From contig JBEVWG010000010.1 in assembly GCA_040506705.1 (NCBI GenBank), positions 36,576-100,575 on the forward strand: 64,000 bases of DNA, written 5' to 3'. Shown here piece after piece: positions 51,720 through 60,384 of the stretch. Source of the DNA: Thiodiazotropha sp040506705. GTDB lineage: Bacteria > Pseudomonadota > Gammaproteobacteria > Chromatiales > Chromatiaceae. A model generated the notes under the pieces. That model saw nothing but the letters and a program-made list of their open reading frames with translations. It made no database searches and was not told the origin of the DNA. The translations under genes and the position numbers were made by a program. Positions within the stretch are counted from its first letter, which is position 1. Each line of letters starts with the position of its first letter.

Positions 51720-53315
51720 TTACTTGATTTGCGGAGCGACAGTCCAGGTATGAAATGCGGGAGGTGAATCCAACTCCCATTCAAGTCCTTCTGCACCTTC
51801 CCATGCTCTGCTTTCAGCTTTTTTGCCTCCACGAATTGTTTTTATAACGATGTAGAGTAGTAGCAGATGACTAAGGCCAAAGATCATTGCGCCAATGCTC
51901 GAAACAACGTTGAACTCGGTGAACATTATGTTGTAGTCAACGATTCTCCGGGGCATTCCCGCCAAACCGAGAAAGTGTTGCGGAAAGAAGGTAATGTTAA
52001 AGCCGATGACGTTTGTCCAGAAAAAGATTTTCCCCAGCTTTTCGTCATACATATGTCCTGTCCATTTGGGTAGCCAGTAGAAAATGCCGGCAAAAAGACC
52101 AAACACTGCACCAGGCATCAGCACGTAGTGAAAATGGGCGACGACAAACATACTATCGTGGTACTGCATGTCTGCGGGTACAACAGCCAGCATCACACCA
52201 CTCAATCCACCAAAGGTGAACATCAGTACTATGGCCACTGCAAAAAGCATGGGCGTTTCAAAGGTCATTGCACCACGCCACATGGTAGCAATAAAGTTGA
52301 AAATCATCAGACCCACCGGGATCGAGATCAGGATCGTTCCTATCATAAAATAGGTGACTGCACCTAAGGACATGCCAATGGTGTATTGATGATGAGCCCA
52401 GACAACCATGCCGACTGTAGCAACGGTCAACATTGCACCCACCATGGATTTATATCCGAAAAGTGGTTTGCGAGAGAAAGCTGGGATTACATGTGAGAGC
52501 ACCCCAATAGAGGGTAACAAAAGGATGTAGACCTCAGGATGGCCAAAAAACCAGAACAGATGTTGAAACAGCACTGGATCCCCACCACCTGCCGCATCAA
52601 AAAAGCTGGTGCCGAAGTGCCTGTCGAACAGCAGCATAGTGACGCCGCCAGCAAGTACAGGTACTACCAGAATCAATAAAAATGCGGTAACCAACCAGGT
52701 CCAGCAGAACATTGGCATTTTCATCAGTGTCATGCCAGGTGCTCTCATGTTAAGCAGGGTTACGATAATGTTGATCGAAGCGAGTACAGAAGAGATACCC
52801 AAGAGGTGGATGGCGAAGATCAGAAAGTCCATCGACATTCCTACCTGAACGGAGAGTGGGGGATAGAGGGTCCATCCTGTATTAATCTGTGTTCCGCCGC
52901 CAGGAAAAAAGGGTACGACAAATGAAAGTATCAGCATGGTGGCTGCTGCAGGAAGAATCCAGAAGCTGAGATTGTTCATTCTCGGAAGTGCCATGTCAGG
53001 CGCGCCGACCATCATCGGAATCATCCAGTTGGCCAGTCCTGCTGCTGCTGGCATAACAGCACCGAAAATCATAATCAGTGCATGGTTGGTTACCAGATTG
53101 TTATATAGATCAGGGTCGAGCAGTTGGATTCCTGGCTGAAAAAGCTCCAAACGTATCAACATCGCACTGGCGCCACCAAGAAATAGCATAGTCAATGCAA
53201 ACAGCAGGTATAGCGTACCTATATCTTTGTGATTGGTGCTGAACAACCAGCGGCGCCAACCTGTTGGATTATCATGGTGATGCGCTTCATCATGGTTAAG
53301 GGTTGTAGTTGTCAT
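51720..53315 (-). CDS. coxA: Cytochrome c oxidase subunit I (aa3 type)
   Basis: The 531-residue protein has 12 membrane segments with all metal ligands: TNHALIMIFGAVMPA (heme a His), WFFGHPEVYILLLP (CuB His and the cross-linked Tyr), AHHQYTIGM (two CuB His) and VAHFHYVLMPGAVFG (the two axial His). The K channel (HPEVY, then TYFMIG) and the GG in AGGVTMLLFDRHF are of the A family. It is the catalytic oxygen-reducing, proton-pumping subunit. Confidence 0.98.
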   Translation of the reverse strand: MTTTTLNHDEAHHHDNPTGWRRWLFSTNHKDIGTLYLLFALTMLFLGGASAMLIRLELFQPGIQLLDPDLYNNLVTNHALIMIFGAVMPAAAGLANWMIPMMVGAPDMALPRMNNLSFWILPAAATMLILSFVVPFFPGGGTQINTGWTLYPPLSVQVGMSMDFLIFAIHLLGISSVLASINIIVTLLNMRAPGMTLMKMPMFCWTWLVTAFLLILVVPVLAGGVTMLLFDRHFGTSFFDAAGGGDPVLFQHLFWFFGHPEVYILLLPSIGVLSHVIPAFSRKPLFGYKSMVGAMLTVATVGMVVWAHHQYTIGMSLGAVTYFMIGTILISIPVGLMIFNFIATMWRGAMTFETPMLFAVAIVLMFTFGGLSGVMLAVVPADMQYHDSMFVVAHFHYVLMPGAVFGLFAGIFYWLPKWTGHMYDEKLGKIFFWTNVIGFNITFFPQHFLGLAGMPRRIVDYNIMFTEFNVVSSIGAMIFGLSHLLLLYIVIKTIRGGKKAESRAWEGAEGLEWELDSPPAFHTWTVAPQIK

Positions 53316-53329
53316 TATCTAACTCTCCT

Positions 53330-54526
53330 CTATCTTGCCTGCTTAACATCGGCAGGCTGCACCACATCGCCTGTGTTATTGTCCCAAGCATTTCGTTCAT
53401 AGGTTACAATTGCTGCGATTTCTAAATCGTTGAGCGAGCCCCAAGGCTGCATGGCAGTACCTTCTTTGCCTTTGATTACAATCTGTAAGTGATCCGCAAT
53501 TGGACCGGTGGCAAGGGCAGAGCCTTTCAAAGCCGGGAATGCTGGTGGTAATCCCATACCTGTAACCTGGTGACAGGCAGCGCACTTGGTTTCGTAGAGC
53601 GCCTTTCCTTTCGTCAACAGCTCATCGAGACTCCAGGTTTTGTCAGCACTTGCTTCTGCTGCAGCTGCAATTTTGATTGCATTCTGGTCATCAACCCATG
53701 CAGCGAACTGTTGAGGTGATACCGATTCCACCACAATGGGCATGCGGGAGTGCCAGGTGCCGCATAACTCGGCACATTGTCCACGGAAGACACCCTCTCT
53801 ATTCAGTTCAGCCCAGGTTTCAGTGACATAGCCAGGAATAGCGTCTTTTTTGACTGCCAGTTCAGGTACCCAAAAAGCGTGCAGCACATCAGCAGAGGTG
53901 TGGAGAAAACGGATTTTTTGTCCAGTTGGCAGAACCAGTCGATTATCGACCTCTCTAAGGTAGAGATCACCAGATTTCTCTTGCGGTACATATCGACTCT
54001 CTACTTTAATATTATGATCCAGATAGTCGAATTCCCACCACCATTGGTGTCCAGTTACTTTGACATCCAGGATGTTCTCATCCTTGGGTACATCCCAGAC
54101 CTTTTTCAATACTACGTCCGCTTTGCCGGCAATGGTAAGGTCGACGCCTAACACCAACACCGGTACGATGACCCAGGACCAGTTACCAAACCAGGAGTTA
54201 TGGAAATTCTGGTCTGCTGGATAGCCACGGCTTTTTCGATGGTAGTAGAGCGAGTAGAAGACAAATCCGAAAACAATCAACAACAGTACCGTTGTTATCT
54301 GCATCGTTAGCATATGGATGTTATAGATATCCTGGGCAACGTTGGCAGCAGGTTCAGGGAAGTTGAGGCCATATTCTGCTTTGCTTACATTTGACAGAGT
54401 CAATAATGCAATGGAGAGACCTGCTAACAAAGGTAGTTTCATGTTGTGCAAAACTGCTTTATTTTTGTTTTGTAACGCCGACACGGGAGCACTGCCATGT
54501 CGCGTATGATTTTTATTAAACTTCAT
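53330..54526 (-). CDS. coxB: Cytochrome c oxidase subunit II fused to cytochrome c (caa3-like)
   Basis: The 398-residue protein has a signal peptide after a basic stretch (LLAGLSIALLTLSNVSKAEY); an internal Met (54442) is a possible start. Two membrane helices follow (about 65-90 and 110-135). The CuA site is GQCAELCGTWHSRMPIVVES (about 252), with the upstream His in ADVLHAFWVPE. About 300-398 form a cytochrome c domain with KCAACHQVTGMGLPPAFPAL and an axial Met in TAMQPWG. A fused cytochrome can receive electrons directly or serve as docking module. Confidence 0.97.
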   Translation of the reverse strand: MKFNKNHTRHGSAPVSALQNKNKAVLHNMKLPLLAGLSIALLTLSNVSKAEYGLNFPEPAANVAQDIYNIHMLTMQITTVLLLIVFGFVFYSLYYHRKSRGYPADQNFHNSWFGNWSWVIVPVLVLGVDLTIAGKADVVLKKVWDVPKDENILDVKVTGHQWWWEFDYLDHNIKVESRYVPQEKSGDLYLREVDNRLVLPTGQKIRFLHTSADVLHAFWVPELAVKKDAIPGYVTETWAELNREGVFRGQCAELCGTWHSRMPIVVESVSPQQFAAWVDDQNAIKIAAAAEASADKTWSLDELLTKGKALYETKCAACHQVTGMGLPPAFPALKGSALATGPIADHLQIVIKGKEGTAMQPWGSLNDLEIAAIVTYERNAWDNNTGDVVQPADVKQAR

Positions 54527-54531
54527 ACCGG

Positions 54532-55011
54532 TTAAATGCCCTCGATTTTGTTTTTTAGACTATGAGCAAGCACTTCACGCTCATCCTCGACCAAGTACTC
54601 CCCTATCTCGATATATTCACCATGAGAACCGATTAGTAGACGACTGGGATACCAGCCTCGGGGATCGTGTTTCTGGATAACTTTCATCCATGCTTTTTGG
54701 AAACATTTTTCTGAGTCATGCAGGCCATTGCTACTCACCCTGACTTGATTGCCATCTATTCTGATAGTCTGCCGAGTGTGGGCACAGCAGCTCTGACAAT
54801 AGATGCCGATTCCAATTATCAATATCTCCAGGCCAGCAAATGGAAGTACCAACCAGGCGCCAAGAGAATAGAAGTAGAGAGAAATAAACAGACAGGGTGT
54901 GGCCAATAATAGAAAAAGCCACTTGGATTGATTCCAAGTCAGGTTTTTATTAGGAGTCAAGATGAGAATAGACTCATCAGAATCCATGTTTTGAGTATCC
55001 GTTAGGATCAT
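54532..55011 (-). CDS. DUF2244 membrane protein heading the cox operon
   Basis: Start at ATG 55011 with GGAATGG ahead; a GTG at 55023 is an alternative. The 159-residue protein has the DUF2244 pattern: SILILTPNKNLTWNQSKWLF, two adjacent helices (about 37-75), GIYCQSCCAHTRQTIRIDG and the C-terminal part SRLLIGSHGEYIEIGEYLVE. Function is unknown. It starts five bases before coxB and often occurs upstream of oxidase genes. Confidence 0.8.
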   Translation of the reverse strand: MILTDTQNMDSDESILILTPNKNLTWNQSKWLFLLLATPCLFISLYFYSLGAWLVLPFAGLEILIIGIGIYCQSCCAHTRQTIRIDGNQVRVSSNGLHDSEKCFQKAWMKVIQKHDPRGWYPSRLLIGSHGEYIEIGEYLVEDEREVLAHSLKNKIEGI

Positions 55012-55643
55012 CTGCCATTCCACACGTCGGTGACGGCCGGATTCTGCTTGGCGTCGTTTTATTGATCTAAGTCAACAGAATAAGACAAAATCTCACTAAA
55101 ACGCAATAACTAAGTTAATTGGTCGACAATTTTTAAGGTATTGATTATTAATTAGAATAATTGAATATACTGCTGCTTTGTACGATTATCACTGTTATTT
55201 TTAACTCATCACATGGTCCAAAATAATGCACTCATATGACACTACAATGACCATAAAATATTGTTTTGGCTGCATTTCTGCTAACAGGTGAGGTTCTCTT
55301 GCTTGACTATTACTGCCTTAAAGACTGCCTCCAATCAAAGTGGATATTGGAATCTTTATTATAATGTTTAGGAGAATCCTTTAATTGTCACTGGATCCTG
55401 CTGTTGATGAGAAGGAGGCAATTTTAGGGACTTCTGACCAAGTCATGGGACGACACTTTGCCGTCACGTTTTATCGCTGCTGCAATGCGGGTCTTCGCAA
55501 TAGCGGGTTTTTACACAATTCCGCACCTTGATTCGGCACTTTTATTTGAGAATCTGTCCGGCTTAGAGTTATTCAGAGGTCTTCAAAGAATCGGATTATT
55601 ACTAATATTATTTTTGTGTTTTTGAGTGCAAGAGAGTCCGCAG
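55012..55643. promoter_or_regulatory. Divergent upstream region of the cox operon and the P-type ATPase
   Basis: About 630 AT-rich bases without a gene. An FNR/ANR-like site lies at 55062-55075 (listed separately). Nothing else recognisable. Confidence 0.5.
55062..55075. promoter_or_regulatory. FNR/ANR-like binding site upstream of the cox operon
   Basis: TTGATCTAAGTCAA differs by one base from the FNR consensus TTGAT-N4-ATCAA. It is 51 bases before the DUF2244 start, where an oxygen-sensing regulator could repress (or activate) the high-oxygen aa3 oxidase. Confidence 0.55.
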
Positions 55644-58460
55644 ATGGTTAGTGATATTTGGTGGTATAGCTTAGCGTTGCTGGTAATTGTGGTTCTGGTC
55701 GTTGCTGGAATACGACACTTAAAGCGCAAACGCGACAAAATTTCCAATCAACCCGGTCAATCACCGGCTTTTGATGACCATTGGTATATGATCGATTTCA
55801 GTCAGGTGCTATCCAGACTGGATAGCACCGAGTCTGGGCTATCATCGGAAGAGGCCAATGATCGTTATCTTCGATATGGGGCAAATCGATTACCCGAGCC
55901 TGATCCTGTTCCTTCATGGTTGCGATTTCTCTATCAATTTCACAATCTGCTTATCTATGTCTTGGTTGCTGCAGGTTGCGTAACCGCAATACTGCAACAC
56001 TGGTTGGATGCCAGCGTAATTTTTGGTGTTGTGCTGATCAATGCCTTAATTGGTTATCTCCAGGAGGGGAAGGCAGAGAATGCTCTGAATGCTATTCGGC
56101 AAATGCTCTCTCCCCATGCGATGACTTTGCGAGATGGCGCACAACTGACCCTGGATGCTGAAAATCTGGTGGTAGGTGACGTGGTTCAATTGCAATCCGG
56201 TGATCGCGTGCCGGCGGATCTCAGACTGATCTGGGTTAAAGGACTTCAGATTCAGGAGTCTGCACTAACAGGTGAATCAATAGCTGTCGAGAAGCAGACT
56301 GCTGAGCTGAAAATGGATGCCCCTTTAGGGGATCGAATCAATATGGCCTACTCAGGTACCTTGGTAACCCATGGTCAGGGTAGAGGCGTTGTAGTTGCAA
56401 CCGGCGTAGAGACAGAAATTGGTCGTATTGGATCATTGGTTGCTGAGGTTAAAGCAACCACAACGCCCCTGTTACGCCAAATGGATCAGTTTGGTCGTTG
56501 GCTTACCCTCGCTATTCTCATTGTTGCTTTTATTACTTTCCTTTTTGGAATCTTTTTACAAGGTTACCATGCATCGGAAATGTTTCTCGCCTCAGTCAGT
56601 CTTGCTGTTGCTGCAATCCCAGAAGGTTTGCCAGCGATCATGACAATTACACTGGCCATTGGTGTGCAGCGAATGGCGCAACGGAATGCGATTATTCGAA
56701 AACTACCCGCTGTAGAGACGCTGGGTTCGGTAATGGTGATCTGTTCGGATAAAACCGGAACATTGACTCGAAATGAAATGGCTGTGCGCAGCATAGCAAC
56801 CTGCCAGGATGGTTTTAGAGTCTCTGGTGCAGGATATGACCCTCACGGGAGTATTACCCTGAATGGTGAAGAGATACGGGTTGAGGATCAACCGCTGCTT
56901 GGAGAGGTCTTCAGGGCGGGCGTTCTTTGTAATGATGCATCACTGCAACAAATCAGTGATCTTGAATGGCGGGTTCATGGGGATCCCATGGAGGGTGCGC
57001 TATTGGTTGCAGGAATAAAAGCAGGTATTGTCCAGGAGGTCGCCAATAAGCAACATCCTCGCACTGATTTGATTCCTTTTGAATCAGAGCATCGATTTAT
57101 GGCGACACTTCACCATAGCCATAGTGGTGGTGCCTTTATCATCATAAAGGGCGCCCCTGAAGAGCTAATAAAAATCTGTAAACTGCAGCGCACTTTGAAT
57201 GGTGATGAAGCAATTGATCAGGAGCTGTGGCTGAAACGTATCGATGAAATGGCTGGACGAGGGCAGCGGGTTCTGGCTATAGGAATTAAACCGACACCAA
57301 TCAATAAATTGGAACTGAACTATCAAGATGTTCAAAACGGTATGATCCTGTTGGGAATGTTTGGCCTCATCGATCCTCCCCGCAATGAATCAATTGATGC
57401 TGTAAAACAGTGCCACCAGGCCGGTATTAGAGTGAAAATGATAACCGGTGACCATAGCGCTACAGCACTTGCGATCGCTCGACAACTTAAACTGACGAAT
57501 TGTAGTGAAGCGCTAGAGGGGCAGATGTTGGAGCAAATGGATGACCAACTACTGAGTGAGCATGTGATAAAAGTCGATGTTTTCGCCAGAGTGAGCCCTG
57601 AGCATAAGCTGCGACTCGTTTCCCTATTGCAGGAGCAGCAACAAGTAGTTGCGATGACGGGAGATGGGATCAATGATTCACCTGCATTGAAACGTGCTGA
57701 TGTTGGTACAGCAATGGGTCAGAGCGGTACTGAAGCTGCAAAGGAAGCATCTGAAATGGTACTGGCCGATGATAATTTCGCCTCGATAATTTCTGCTGTG
57801 GAAGAGGGGAGGACGGTCTATGACAATTTGCAGAAGGCAATACTGTTTATTTTACCGACCAACGGTGGCGAGGCATTAATTATTCTGGCTGCAATTGTAT
57901 TGGGTTTTAGTGAATTACCACTGACCCCTGTGCAGATTCTATGGGTGAATATGATTACGGCAGTGACACTGGCATTGGCACTTGCTATGGAGCCATCCGA
58001 ACCTGGGGTAATGCAGAGAAAGCCACGAAAGGTAGGGGAGCCACTATTGACCCCTTTTCTGATCTGGCGAATATTTTTTGTTGCAACTATTCTCACCGGA
58101 GGTACTTTTGGACTCTTTCTCTGGGCAGGCGAGCAGGGAATGAGCATCTCTGAATCAAGAACCATTGCTGTGAATACCCTGGTTATGTTTGAAATATTCT
58201 ATCTCTTTAACTCGCGCTATATTATTGCGCCTGTATTGAACTGGCGTGGTCTGGTCGGTAGTCGTTATGTTCTTTTCGCAATCGGTCTATTGCTGGTGTT
58301 TCAACTGGGGTTTACCTATTTACCTCAGCTGCAGTATCTGTTCGGAACTGCGTCCATTGAACCTGAAGTTTGGCTGTTAATCACCTTGGTAGCTTCGAGT
58401 GTATTGATTCTTGTTGAGATCGAGAAGTTTCTCTATCGAAAGATCTTCACCAGGCAATAG
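55644..58460 (+). CDS. P-type cation-transporting ATPase (P2A-like)
   Basis: Start at ATG 55644 with AGAGAG ahead; a GTG at 55626 would add six residues. The 938-residue protein has an extra N-terminal helix, a cation-ATPase N domain (SGLSSEEANDRYLRYGANRL), the actuator ALTGESIAVEK, helix 4 AAIPEGLPAIMTITLAIGVQ, the phosphorylation motif ICSDKTGTLTRNEM and the hinge MTGDGINDSPALKRADVGTA. PEGLPA is the Ca2+/SERCA- or Na+/K+-like type, not the heavy-metal CPx type. Bacterial members move Ca2+, Mn2+ or Na+; substrate unresolved. It stands alone, divergent from the cox operon. Confidence 0.92.
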   Translation: MVSDIWWYSLALLVIVVLVVAGIRHLKRKRDKISNQPGQSPAFDDHWYMIDFSQVLSRLDSTESGLSSEEANDRYLRYGANRLPEPDPVPSWLRFLYQFHNLLIYVLVAAGCVTAILQHWLDASVIFGVVLINALIGYLQEGKAENALNAIRQMLSPHAMTLRDGAQLTLDAENLVVGDVVQLQSGDRVPADLRLIWVKGLQIQESALTGESIAVEKQTAELKMDAPLGDRINMAYSGTLVTHGQGRGVVVATGVETEIGRIGSLVAEVKATTTPLLRQMDQFGRWLTLAILIVAFITFLFGIFLQGYHASEMFLASVSLAVAAIPEGLPAIMTITLAIGVQRMAQRNAIIRKLPAVETLGSVMVICSDKTGTLTRNEMAVRSIATCQDGFRVSGAGYDPHGSITLNGEEIRVEDQPLLGEVFRAGVLCNDASLQQISDLEWRVHGDPMEGALLVAGIKAGIVQEVANKQHPRTDLIPFESEHRFMATLHHSHSGGAFIIIKGAPEELIKICKLQRTLNGDEAIDQELWLKRIDEMAGRGQRVLAIGIKPTPINKLELNYQDVQNGMILLGMFGLIDPPRNESIDAVKQCHQAGIRVKMITGDHSATALAIARQLKLTNCSEALEGQMLEQMDDQLLSEHVIKVDVFARVSPEHKLRLVSLLQEQQQVVAMTGDGINDSPALKRADVGTAMGQSGTEAAKEASEMVLADDNFASIISAVEEGRTVYDNLQKAILFILPTNGGEALIILAAIVLGFSELPLTPVQILWVNMITAVTLALALAMEPSEPGVMQRKPRKVGEPLLTPFLIWRIFFVATILTGGTFGLFLWAGEQGMSISESRTIAVNTLVMFEIFYLFNSRYIIAPVLNWRGLVGSRYVLFAIGLLLVFQLGFTYLPQLQYLFGTASIEPEVWLLITLVASSVLILVEIEKFLYRKIFTRQ

Positions 58461-58555
58461 ATTTTGAAAAGGTTCTGTGGTGAGGTGAGAGAAATTCCGC
58501 TTTATGCCAGAGACACTAAGATAAGAATGTCTCAATTGAGAACTAGAATCCTGCT

Positions 58556-58594
58556 AAAAAAAACCACTGTCCCGGCATTCTGCCAAGACAGTGG
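58556..58594 (-). terminator. Rho-independent terminator of the histone-like gene
   Basis: On the minus strand CCACTGTC pairs with GACAGTGG (58564-58594), with an inner GGCA/TGCC stem, followed by eight T. It lies 25 bases after the gene. Confidence 0.9.
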
Positions 58595-58618
58595 CTTTAA
58601 TTAACATAGAGTCGAGGC

Positions 58619-59113
58619 TTATTCAGCTGCAGCGACTTTCTTCTTGCTGGTTCTGCGACGCCGACGTTTTTTTGTATCAACGGCTTTTTCCAGAGCTTTA
58701 GCACTCTTTTCAAAGTCTTTAACCATTTTAGCCCGTGCAGATTGCATGGCAGTGTAAAGACCTTTTGCCAGTCGGGCAGCTTTACGCTGTTCACTGACTA
58801 ATGCGGTACGATCAGCTTTGACCTGTTTCAGCTTGTCTTGAGCAGCACTCAGACGCTCTTTGGCTTTCGCCTTACTGGCTGCTGTTTTTGCAGTTCCAGC
58901 AGCAGCGCGTGCTTTTTCAACCCGATCGTTATTGGTTTCGACCAGCTTGTCTTGGCGCTCGAGTGCCTTGTCAGCTTTAGTTAATCTGGCCAGTGCACGT
59001 TTATTTGCAGCTGATAGATTGATGTCGGCTTGCAGAGCTGCAGTGATTGTTTCCATGGAAACAACTTTTCTTTTTGCTCTGCGACGCTTCTTTACAGTTT
59101 TCTTTAGAGCCAT
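58619..59113 (-). CDS. Lysine/alanine-rich histone-like protein with coiled coil
   Basis: Start at 59113 (MALKKTVKKRRRAKRKVVSM), preceded by TAGGAG at six bases. The 164-residue protein is very basic: both ends carry arginine/lysine clusters (KKRRRAKRK, TKKRRRRRTSKKK), and the middle is a long helical, coiled-coil-like stretch (KALERQDKLVETNNDRVEKA, AKERLSAAQDKLKQVKADRT). Such composition resembles histone H1-like and AlgP-like proteins that bind DNA or RNA. It has its own strong terminator and a leader, and probably is highly expressed. The exact role is unknown. Confidence 0.6.
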   Translation of the reverse strand: MALKKTVKKRRRAKRKVVSMETITAALQADINLSAANKRALARLTKADKALERQDKLVETNNDRVEKARAAAGTAKTAASKAKAKERLSAAQDKLKQVKADRTALVSEQRKAARLAKGLYTAMQSARAKMVKDFEKSAKALEKAVDTKKRRRRRTSKKKVAAAE

Positions 59114-60009
59114 TGGTACTCCTATATGATTGTAATGACGTGCATAATATAGTTCGAGATGAGCATAAGAACAACACCTCATTAACATTTATTAATACAA
59201 ATTCGATATTTTTTGCTGAATACAGCGTTATTTTGTCAAAAAAACAGATTAAATCGTGAATAAGGTTTCGTCCGATTATTTTATTTCTGAAGTTTTTTAA
59301 GATCTTTTATCTATTCTGGATTGAGAACGTGGTGATTAAAAATGCTTTTGATCAGGTTGAAAATCGAACGGATTCGTCTGCCATTGAGAATCGGATCAAG
59401 GTAAATTCAAATCTTCCACTCACCACAAACCGACTCATGAATTGATCTGAGGATTCATACCACTCAGTCTGGTAGTTGGAATGGAAACCTCTAATGAATT
59501 TAGTTTCCTTAAGTTTAGTCCGATTTCTAAAAAATCACCTTGCTAGGGTTTATGGTGGGTGCCTGATTTCTAACATTCTCTGGAGATCATAATTGAAGTG
59601 GATGGGGTTCATCTTCAGGAGGTAAAGAAAGTTTTTTTCCATAAATTTGTTCGCAACTAAGTGTGATTTTTATTTTAGTGATTATCTCCATCACAAAAAC
59701 ATTTTTTTGCATCAAAGCATTCCCTATTTTTCTAGATCCGGAGAGTGTAGTGAATAGTGGAGTCTGAAGGTGAAAATAATTGTAGTAATCAAATATAAAT
59801 CTATACACCGAAAGAAGTAGGTCTTCCAACTACTGTTTCTTTAGGTTCGAAGCGGTGCCGATCTCTGCGAACAGCTATTGCTCACATCACCTTTAAGCCC
59901 CTTTGATTGATATGAGTTGTGCATGTTTTTAGTGCAACAAAGATTGCACACAATGAACAATAGTAGTGCGCAGAATAGCTGCAGACTGGAGAGAGAAATT
60001 ATTAACCGA

Positions 60010-60134
60010 TTGATATATAAAGAAAATAAAAATTGGCCCGTTTACTGCATTACACTTCATGTATCAAGCGGAACCCCCGCTTTGTGCATTGTGATCCTCC
60101 ACATTATCCCGGCACCCCTGCCGGGATTTTTTTT
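60010..60134 (+). ncRNA. Candidate small RNA ending in a strong terminator
   Basis: The terminator at 60106-60134 has no convincing gene before it. Just upstream AGCGG and CCGCT (60067-60081) can form another stem-loop. The 5' end is a guess; the promoter is not clear. Confidence 0.3.
60106..60134 (+). terminator. Strong Rho-independent terminator
   Basis: ATCCCGGCA, loop CCCC, TGCCGGGAT form a perfect nine-pair stem followed by eight T. Confidence 0.9.
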
Positions 60135-60384
60135 ACTACATGCTCAGCAGCTATACTGATTCCTAACTGCTCCAGGTAGGATCCTAGTGGGCTGCACGGC
60201 TTCAAAGGATCAAGGCCCGAAGAGTGTCATGATATGAGAAATATCATCGGAAATGAGTCTCTTTGGGTTAATCGAAGGGTAGATAGATAGCAGGGGTTGC
60301 AAATTGACCTGAACCGATAGAAAAATTCCTGGCAGGTTGCTGCTAATCTAAACAAAATGAATAACTCTGGAAACCGAAATTCAT

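Larger units (their letters stand above)
59114..60384. other. Long intergenic region
   Basis: 1.27 kb, AT-rich, with no supported gene. Short open frames at 59587-59829 (minus) and 59917-60159 (plus) lack ribosome sites and family signatures; the latter runs through the terminator at 60106, arguing against it. A candidate small RNA ends at that terminator. Confidence 0.4.

Noticed and set aside
59917..60159. 80-residue plus-strand open frame
   Set aside because: It runs through a strong terminator hairpin and T-run and has no ribosome site.
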